From the NCBI GenBank assembly GCA_015680685.1, contig MNCI01007930.1:59249-83012 (forward strand): a stretch of DNA of 23,764 nt, written 5' to 3'. The position numbers and the translations under genes were made by a program. Shown here in pieces: positions 1 through 5,621 of the stretch (position 1 is the stretch's first letter; each line of letters opens with the position of its first letter). The DNA is from Gnetum montanum (Eukaryota; Streptophyta; Gnetopsida; Gnetales; Gnetaceae). Under the pieces are notes generated by a model, which had not been told where the DNA came from, did no database searches, and saw nothing but the letters and a program-made list of their open reading frames with translations.

Positions 1-480
1 CACAAGAGGTGTTGGAGCACCTCTGGAGTTGCTATTTAGCTATTGGGATGTAGCGTTGGTCACAAGAGTGTACTAGCCAAGCCAAGAATTCCTGCGCCTA
101 TAAACACGCGAGGTGTTGGATCATCTTTAGAGCTACAGGATGTAGCGGTAGTTGTAGGAGCACACTGGAAAGGCCAAGAATTCCTGTGCTTGTAAACACG
201 CGAGGTGTCGGAGCACCTATAGAGCTACTGGGAGTAGNTCCTGTAGCTCATTCGCAATCACTCTAGAGGTGCACCAACACCTCTTGTGTGTATAGGCATG
301 GGTGGAGCCAGCTTTGCCAGTACGCTCTCATAATTGATGCTACATCCTGTAGCTCACACCAATCGCTCTTGCGGATCCCTGTCTCTGGCTCTCTCTCCTA
401 GTAGCTTTAAAGATGCATCAACACCTCTAGTGTTTAAAGGCGTGGGCATTCCCGGCCTTGCCAGTACACGCTCCCATGAC
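1..480. repeat. Tandem repeat of about 92-104 bp units in inverted head-to-head arrangement
   Basis: Three forward units start near 7, 111 and 203. Each opens with AGGTGT(T/C)GGA, continues with AGAGCTAC...GGGATGTAGC, then AAGGCCAAGAATTCCTG, and closes with TAAACACGCG. After the unknown base at 238 the same unit appears reverse-complemented twice, near 260-355 and 400-480 (CACCAACACCTCT, GCCAGTACGCTC, GCTACATCCTGTAGCTC). The block is therefore a large imperfect inverted repeat centred on the N. It could be a foldback element, part of a satellite array, or an assembly join between two arrays. Confidence 0.75.
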
Positions 481-551
481 TAGCATTGCATATCCAACAT
501 GGAGTATGTACGTAACCCATTCTTGCCAGTTCTATCTTCCATTTGCTTCGC

Positions 552-714
552 CCCACTTGGCAGTAACAGATGTGCATGCGCTGCATCTAGATGAACCCAG
601 TTGTAGCCTACCTCACATGCATCCCACTTGGCTTTGTGTAGCAAAAATAGATGTGCATGCACTACATCTGGATGACTCCAACTGTAGCCATCTTACATGC
701 GTTTCACCTAGCTC
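552..714. repeat. Two-copy tandem repeat, period 71-81 bp
   Basis: CCCACTTGG occurs at 552 and 623, and AGATGTGCATGC at 568 and 649. The pieces between (CATCT-GATGA, CA-TTGTAGCC or CAACTGTAGCC, TCACATGC or TTACATGC) are in the same order. The different periods reflect an indel of about 10 bp. The repeated peptide in the open frame over this stretch comes from the DNA repeat and is not a protein domain. Confidence 0.7.
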
Positions 715-945
715 CATCTATTCTGGTAACTCTAGTTACCTAGCGCACTTGCTACACGTGCCACCCAATTCGGGTTACTAACTGCATGCATGTGCTCCGC
801 ATTCATCTGCACCCAATAGATGTCTTTCCACACCCTGGGTGTGGACTAACCATAGCTCACGCCAACTTGCACGTGAGCCTTGGCATTAGCAACTCAAAGG
901 GTTGTGACAGGTAGTGTGTATGGTGTCTTTGTCTATGTGTTTTGT

Positions 946-1012
946 TCTTGGGGGTGGGTGGGGTGGAGGGTGGGGTGGGGGTGAGGGGTGTGGTAGTGGT
1001 GGTGGCCATGGG
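946..1012 (+). repeat. G-rich tract with G-quadruplex potential
   Basis: From about 950 there are at least six runs of three to five G separated by T, TGA or TGGA, followed by GTGGTGGTGG. Four or more G-runs with loops of 1-3 nt meet the usual quadruplex-forming pattern. No gene lies next to it, so a role as a regulatory element is not supported. Confidence 0.6.
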
Positions 1013-1190
1013 TGTATTGGCTAGTGAGTAGTTATTAGATAAGCTAGTATAGGTAAGATGCTAGGTATTGAGGTAGTGGGTAAGTTGTTGGTTTGTTGGA
1101 AGTATCTATGCCTTAACTCCAATGCATGGTAGCATTCTTCATGCATACACCATGGACCATCATGAAGACTTGGCCTTATGAAAATTTTTT

Positions 1191-1238
1191 AAGTATATGT
1201 ACACGTTAATAATTCTAAGTATATGTACATATTAATAG
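1191..1238. repeat. 26-bp direct repeat (AT-rich)
   Basis: AAGTATATGTACA starts at 1191 and again at 1217, each followed by a TTAATA block. This is a simple two-copy tandem duplication within AT-rich intergenic DNA. Confidence 0.7.
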
Positions 1239-2015
1239 GTAAAAATAGATAAAGAGATTTGAACCTTCAATTTCTTACTTGATATTAGAACTGCATATTA
1301 CTATTATATTTGCTTTGATGAGACCCAAATTTGCCAGTGGGCCTATGAAAAATGGTCATTGAATATGCATGAGCTGGTATAATGGGCATGCATGGATGTT
1401 AAGGCATTATGGCACAACAAAGACAACTTCCTAGTTAATTAGAATAGTTTTGTTTTGTTTGTTTTTCTTTTTTATTTATCATAGGTTCCATGTTTTTAGT
1501 TTTTCTTTTTTAGGGGATTTGATCCTTCTCAAGTGGATCCAATTTTTTTATAATAGATTTAATTTTTTTCTCTTCAGTTTTTCTCTAGTGAATTTTATCT
1601 TTCTAGAATTTTGCATGGGGAGTTCTAAATTACCTCTAGTTTCTTTAACTAATGCCAAAATTTCTACTTTTTTTTATTGATGCAAAAATTTCTATTAATT
1701 CTAAGAATGTATATTTCCAAGTAGGTAAGTAAAAATTTAAGATGTTTTCTTTTAGTGATGTTGATGCAACTAAAACATTTATTTTATTCTCCTTGTTGAT
1801 GTATACAATTCATTAGTACCAATGTTATATCATGATATGTATTTATTTTAATTTTGGGTTATCTACCTCATAATTGAAGTTTTGCTTCATAGTTAAATGA
1901 TGTGATGTTCAAACATGACATTTAAGTCATTCATGCCAAGTATTATTCTTGTATTTTTTTCCTTTTTTTTGAGTTAGGCAATGCTTTAATGGTGTACCGT
2001 GTCCTAGTAGGATCA
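1239..2015. other. AT-rich intergenic stretch, no gene seen
   Basis: The stretch is dominated by T-runs and AT-rich DNA. A 76-codon open frame at 1450-1680 has a composition (mostly Phe, Leu, Ser, Ile) expected from T-rich DNA and shows no recognisable motif. I see nothing else that can be supported. Confidence 0.5.
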
Positions 2016-2225
2016 TTTATAAAGAAGTATGCAGTGTTGATTATTCGTAAGTGGACTCCAAATTTGGATGTTGAATTTGAAGAATATTCTGATGTTTCAT
2101 ATTTTTCCAAGTTATTTAATCTTCCCCTAATTTTTTAGAAAGTTGAGTAAGAGATTATCAGTCATCTTGTTCCCATTAAGCATATGGAATCTATTTTTAG
2201 ACTATTTGATTATAATAATGAGGTG
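2016..2225 (+). pseudogene. Relic of a DUF4283-type (LINE-1 ORF1/gag-like) protein
   Basis: Read from 2016, the frame gives FIKKYAVLIIRKWTPNLD, then EEYSDVSYFSKLFNLPLIF, then stops at about 2139 and again a few codons on, and continues to about 2204. The pattern [K/R]-W-x-P-x-x-D followed about 15 residues later by an aromatic and L-x-N-L-P-L is the signature of the DUF4283 domain. That domain is found in the first ORF of plant L1-type LINEs and in related zinc-knuckle proteins. The usual W after NLPL is replaced by a stop. There is no start codon, zinc knuckle or reverse transcriptase nearby, so this is a short, 5'-truncated fragment. The assignment rests on the motif alone. Confidence 0.5.
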
Positions 2226-2450
2226 TTAGCCTACTGGTAAGATTCTTAATTTGAAAGCTTTAAGTCATGGGTTTGGTTCTAGTAGGAAATGTTAAGTTAT
2301 AAAGTTTTAATTAGACTATATATCTTTGGGGTGTACCTATATTACAATTATTTTGGGTTCTAACACCTTACAATTATTTTGGGATTCTAACATCCCCCTT
2401 AATTTCAAAATTCCAACACCTCCCCCCTATTTTATTCTTATAAATATTTT
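2222..2450 (+). repeat. SINE-like repeat, copy 1, with tRNA-like head
   Basis: The segment begins GGTGTTAGCCTACTGGTAAG, which resembles a polymerase III A box (2227-2238). About 40 nt later comes GGTTTGGTTCT (2270-2280), resembling a B box. The body contains TTAATTAGACTATATAT and TTTGGGGTGTA, and a 26-bp unit repeated in tandem at 2342-2367 and 2368-2395. A second diverged copy lies 340 bp downstream in the same orientation. A tRNA-derived SINE is the simplest reading. A fragment of another dispersed repeat is the alternative, since no target-site duplication was identified. Confidence 0.45.
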
Positions 2451-2559
2451 TTTACTAAAGTCAATCTTTTTAACTATAAAAAGGAATTGGTATTATGAGT
2501 AAATAAGAAAAATTATACTTAGCCAATCACATATTATAATCTTCCTAATTAAAAATAAG

Positions 2560-2745
2560 ATTTTTTTAGTAGTGAAACTCTTGATTTTAAAGTTCCAAGT
2601 TATGGATTTAATTCTAGTAGGCAATGCTAAGTTATACAATTCTAATTAGACTATATATTTTGGGGTGTATCTATCTTACAATTATGTCGAGGTTCTAGCA
2701 TCCTCCCTCACTATAACTTTTGTCATCATAAATGATATTTTTTAA
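2560..2745 (+). repeat. SINE-like repeat, copy 2
   Basis: It shares with copy 1 the blocks ACTCTTGATTTTAAAG (ATTCTTAATTTGAAAG in copy 1), TTCTAGTAGG, AATG-TAAGTTATA, TTAGACTATATAT and TTTGGGGTGTATCTAT, in the same order. The A-box-like end is more decayed. The two copies are roughly three-quarters identical by eye, so they are old or were different subfamily members when inserted. Confidence 0.45.
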
Positions 2746-3330
2746 TGCTTATTTTTTTTTGCTCAATAAGAAAGAGGAGTTATCCTTTTGGTGCTAAAAA
2801 GGGTATTAATGTGCTGACCTACATCATCTTGTTTTCAACATATGTTAGCTTCTATTTTCATATTCTTGAACTTTTGGCGATCCACTATCTACATTTCTAC
2901 ATAGTAGTACACTTATCATGAAAAACATTGTAATGCATAATAACCATAATAGCAAAAAGATTAGTAGAGAATATGAATTGTCATTGAATTTCTAGCACCC
3001 ATCCATTATAGAAAATAAAAAAATTTACACTCTCCAATGAAGGAACTTGCTACAAAAAAAAAAAAAAAANCTCAAAGAGTGTACAAGCATAATATCCTTT
3101 CTCCATTCAAAACATTCAAAAAAATTGTAGTGCAATAGGTTATTTAGAAAGAATTTAAGAAAGAACTAATGCCTTCAAATGCTTCTTTTGCTACATAATC
3201 TCTACTTATATATTACTTTTTCAATTTCTCATTATTATGTGTCATAATTATAAAGTTATTGAGTACATTAAGCTAAGGCCTAATAATTATCCATTTCCTG
3301 TAATAACATGTTAATGAGACTTTGCATTGG
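2746..3330. other. AT-rich stretch with poly-A run and an N, no gene seen
   Basis: The stretch has no open frame of note. A run of A from about 3054 to 3069 ends in an undetermined base at 3070, so the run length is uncertain and the join may be an assembly closure. I found no coding motif or RNA gene here. Confidence 0.5.
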
Positions 3331-3539
3331 CCTTTGCAACTTTGGCTACCTGGCCACATTGCCTAAACACACTGATGAGGGGTGCAAGTCCCCGAAAATG
3401 CTTTGTATAACAACAGACGTTGTGCAATGCTATGAGCTTTCTATTACTTTCTGTTTAATAGTTTTTTTGTTTTACAGTTTCTACAGTATTTCTCTCAGCC
3501 TCCCAGTTCTTTTCCTTGACACACGAGATCTATTCAAAA
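3331..3539 (+). repeat. Hammerhead-bearing direct repeat, left copy
   Basis: It runs from CCTTTGCAACTTTGG to GATCTATTCAAAA. It differs from the right copy at about 14 of 209 positions and has no insertions or deletions. The 39 nt around the ribozyme (3362-3400) are identical in both copies. The repeat may extend further right than 3539, because its partner is truncated at 4405. Confidence 0.85.
3359..3413 (+). ncRNA. Hammerhead ribozyme, copy 1 (type I-like, minimal helix III)
   Basis: The conserved core CTGATGA (3372-3378) is followed by stem II, GGGG (3379-3382) with CCCC (3390-3393) closing a 7-nt loop TGCAAGT, and then GAAA (3394-3397). A type I fold is possible. Helix III is a single A3397-U3402 pair over a 4-nt loop, the predicted cleavage is after U3403, and helix I pairs ACACA (3367-3371) with UGUAU (3404-3408). 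One C-A mismatch in helix I (A at 3407) comes from a G-to-A change relative to copy 2. An internal loop and an outer UUG/CAA helix (3359-3361 with 3411-3413) extend stem I. The core is seen directly; activity and the helix III geometry are inferred. Confidence 0.65.
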
Positions 3540-3543
3540 ATTT

Positions 3544-4190
3544 CTAAAAATTTGTCTTTATCTCACTGCCTTGGAATTACTGAGCCTTGCTTGACAACAT
3601 CTTTCGTTGTTCTCTGGATTTTAACCATTTTTAGATTTTCTTTTGTTTTTGGTTAGGTTTTAATCCTTTTGTAGGTTCTTCATGGGTTTTGATCACTTTG
3701 CAGGTTTTTGCGGACCACGACATGTTTCTACTCTTTGATCTGTGTCTTGATCACCGCTCTGCTTATGTTGGTCTTCTTGTTTGTGGTTTCTTCTGAAGGT
3801 GCTTTCTTCAGTTTCATCACAACCTCTAGCTATTTCTTCTTTAGCGTCATTGTATCTCATCTCTTTGTTGCTGTTGAAGACTTTTGTTCATTTTTTTTTC
3901 TAGTTGAACACTTGTGTGCATGCCATTATTTGGTGTCAGACCCCTCATGTCCACCATTTAAACATGAGGATTCCCCTAAACCCTATACACCCTTTGGCTT
4001 TGCCAAAAGATCCGATGTGTTGAATGTTTCATGTTTGCTCTTGAAATACTGTTCTGTAATAGTTTTGTTAGTACAATGTCCCACCCCCATCTCGCCTATG
4101 ATGAGTGGGGCCCATTCTAATTATTAGAGGGGCTATTTTTCTAATTTTAGAAGTTGGGACCCTATTTATACATGTACTGGCATGCTCATT
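3544..4190 (+). other. Central region between hammerhead repeats, non-coding
   Basis: This pyrimidine-rich region has a 139-codon open frame at 3708-4127 rich in Phe, Leu, Ser and Val. I recognise no domain in it and it has no homologue elsewhere in the window. A TATTTATA sequence at 4163-4170 lies about 30 bp before the right repeat and could be a TATA box for a transcript through it. The stretch also contains the primer-site-like sequence and hairpin listed separately. Confidence 0.4.
3929..3969 (+). promoter_or_regulatory. tRNA-iMet-like primer-binding site followed by a hairpin
   Basis: TGGTGTCAGACCC at 3931-3943 matches the common plant primer site TGGTATCAGAGCC at 11 of 13 positions. 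It overlaps the start of a perfect 8-bp inverted repeat, CCTCATGT (3943-3950) with ACATGAGG (3962-3969), closed by 11 nt. In an LTR element the primer site directly follows the 5' LTR, which would place the left LTR end near 3920-3928. Confidence 0.4.
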
Positions 4191-4196
4191 CCCTTG

Positions 4197-4405
4197 CCTT
4201 TGCAACTTTGGCTGCCTAGCCACATTGCCTAAACACACTGATGAGGGGTGCAAGTCCCCGAAAATGTTTTGTGTAACAACAGACATTGTTCAATGCTATG
4301 AGCTTTCTATTACTTTCTGTTTAACAGTTTTTCTGTTTTACAGTTTCTATAGTATTTCTCTCAGCCTCCCCATTCTTTTCCTTGATGCATGAGATCTATT
4401 CAAAA
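4197..4405 (+). repeat. Hammerhead-bearing direct repeat, right copy
   Basis: The homology with the left copy ends exactly at GATCTATTCAAAA (4405). The next 16 bases are filler that re-uses nearby sequence, and then the gypsy LTR begins at 4422. The right end was therefore cut by a rearrangement and is not a natural terminus. Confidence 0.85.
4225..4279 (+). ncRNA. Hammerhead ribozyme, copy 2 (type I-like, minimal helix III)
   Basis: The core is CTGATGA (4238-4244), stem II GGGG/CCCC (4245-4248 with 4256-4259), loop TGCAAGT, then GAA (4260-4262) with A4263. This copy keeps the full 5-bp inner helix I, ACACA (4233-4237) with UGUGU (4270-4274). Helix III is A4263-U4268 over a 4-nt loop, with predicted cleavage after U4269. 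The outer helix is UUG/CAA (4225-4227 with 4277-4279), with an internal loop that could contact loop II as in known type I hammerheads. Seven fixed core bases, four stem pairs and GAAA are unlikely to occur together by chance, and the second copy makes it less likely still. A type III fold would need G at the cleavage position, which is not normally cleaved. Confidence 0.7.
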
Positions 4406-4421
4406 GATCTATTCTTTTCCT
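4406..4421. other. Templated filler at a rearrangement junction
   Basis: GATCTATTC recurs at 4406-4414, directly after its first occurrence at 4393-4401. It is followed by TTTTCCT, which also occurs just upstream (4374-4383). The gypsy LTR terminus TGATGAG starts at 4422. Short copies of nearby sequence at a junction point to repair by template switching rather than a clean integration. Confidence 0.5.
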
Positions 4422-5190
4422 TGATGAGCGGCAAGGTACCCCTACGCCCAACCATACAAATCACAAAGCATTCACACATGATCTAGTTGAATTCCATGGA
4501 CTTTATCATTTCCAGTGCACTAGCCCTTTAGAAAGTGAATCTAGCCTTAAGGTTAATCGTTGTCCTCCCAATTACACTTGTGATGTACATTGGTATGGTT
4601 AAGTGTAACTGAGGCATCCAATTTTTATCATTTTGTATTCTATATTTTGGTGCTTGAAATGTAGATAAAATGAGTTTAATTAACTAATCATTTAACTAAT
4701 CCTAACATAAGTATCTGTTCCTACTTTCTGTACACATCTTAAACCTATGTATCCACTGCTGGGCAACCAAATGCTACGCTACTAGGTGTACCCAGCAATA
4801 ACATTGCTGGGATTACCAAGCGAATATGTGTTACACTTGAAGCAGTTGTACTTATGTGTGTAATCTATCTCGGTTAATTATCTCATTAACGTAATAACTG
4901 GAAAATACTTGATAACTAATTGAAAGCATTTAATAAATAATTGAAAACATTAAATGCATAAATAAAATAGCTAATCTATCCAAAGTGTTGCAAGGTTTAT
5001 TAGAATGCTCATATATATTGCTACACACACTATCGTGCTTAGGTACAACAATGCTTGAATAAAGATTCATACACTCAATGACTCCTGTTGCAGGCACTCA
5101 AGGGAAAAAATTGTAACTTTTGAATGAAAAAAATGTAAGAGCTTTGCTACTACTGAAATCTAGATTCCCATAAATGAAGTTGGTAGGCAT

Positions 5191-5200
5191 GTATTTATAG
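5191..5200 (-). promoter_or_regulatory. LTR TATA box (3' LTR)
   Basis: The minus strand reads CTATAAATAC, a near-perfect plant TATA box. The other LTR has TTATAAATAC at 17431-17440. The GTTGAC/AGGCC array lies immediately upstream in the direction of transcription, which suggests that the array is part of the U3 enhancer region. Confidence 0.6.
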
Positions 5201-5218
5201 GTGACGGATAGATACTGC

Positions 5219-5325
5219 ATCAATGAGGCCTCATCGACGTAGGACGAGAAGTGTCAAAAAGGCCTCGTTGAGGCCTTGTCAATGTAGTCAACTGCGTTGA
5301 CGAGGCCTCATCAACATAGCCAACC
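5219..5325. repeat. GTTGAC/AGGCC repeat array in the LTR
   Basis: Variants of GTTGACGAGGCCTCATCAAC are repeated three to four times. Each unit is itself a near-palindrome around AGGCCT. Positions 5271-5319 align with the internal site 8941-8989 with 11 differences in 49 bases, all transitions. The right LTR has a shorter version at 17459-17523. Confidence 0.75.
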
Positions 5326-5340
5326 AATGATAACTCATCA

Positions 5341-5621
5341 TACTCCCATGACTAAATGAAAACTCATCCTCGAGTTCTTTTACAAAATTGGGAAGGTATG
5401 AGATTATTTATTGACTCTTTTTTTTTTCAACAAAAAAAACTTGACTAACTTGACAAAAAATGGAGTATCCAGGTGTACAAATCAACACAAGATAAAAAAT
5501 GATGGTGTTTAGGACACAAAATTGAACACCATGACATAAATATTCAAAACTTGAATAACATGTTCCTTGATGATGTGAAGCTTGTTGGAGAAGATCAAAT
5601 GGTCCTAGGCGGTGGTGGTTC
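5341..5621 (-). other. 3' non-coding stretch of element A before the 3' LTR
   Basis: It lies between the ORF3 stop and the 3' LTR. The polypurine tract expected directly before the LTR is poor: the minus strand has only ATGGGAGTA next to the LTR end. The open frame here (5408-5653) lacks similarity to anything and overlaps the ORF3 end in another frame. Confidence 0.5.

Larger units (their letters stand above)
3331..4405 (+). mobile_element. Candidate retrozyme-like element with hammerhead ribozymes in direct repeats
   Basis: Two 209-bp direct repeats (3331-3539 and 4197-4405) align without any indel, with about 14 differences, mostly transitions. Each carries a hammerhead core. Between them, TGGTGTCAGACCC at 3931-3943 matches the tRNA-iMet primer site TGGTATCAGAGCC at 11 of 13 positions. 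Retrozymes are non-autonomous plant LTR elements with hammerheads in the LTRs and a tRNA-Met primer site, spreading through circular RNAs of roughly 600-1000 nt; the 866-nt spacing here fits. If the left repeat is a full LTR ending near 3928, the right one is cut at 4405 by the junction with the gypsy element. The alternative is a fragment of a Penelope-like element, which also carries hammerheads. No reverse transcriptase is present, so the element would depend on others. Confidence 0.5.
4422..5340 (-). repeat. Element A 3' LTR (919 bp)
   Basis: It starts TGATGAGCGGCAAGGTACC and ends AATGATAACTCATCA on the plus strand. It aligns over its full length with 16663-17537, with matching blocks such as GTGAATCTAGCCTTAAGG and TAATAAATAATTGAAAACAT. 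It contains a minus-strand TATA box at 5191-5200 and a GTTGAC/AGGCC array at 5219-5325. It is 44 bp longer than the other LTR, mainly because of that array. The many substitutions between the LTRs show an old insertion. Confidence 0.93.

Noticed and set aside
458-781. 107-codon plus-strand open frame with an internal peptide repeat
   Set aside because: The repeated peptide comes from a tandem DNA repeat. There is no known motif and the composition fits a chance frame.
3350-3400. Type III hammerhead fold using ACATT upstream as helix III
   Set aside because: The base at the cleavage position would be G, which the NUH rule excludes, and the 10 nt before CTGATGA cannot form helix I with a loop.
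3708-4127. 139-codon open frame in the centre of the hammerhead element
   Set aside because: It is rich in hydrophobic residues because the DNA is pyrimidine-rich. There is no reverse transcriptase or other domain, and it lies in what should be non-coding DNA of a retrozyme-like element.
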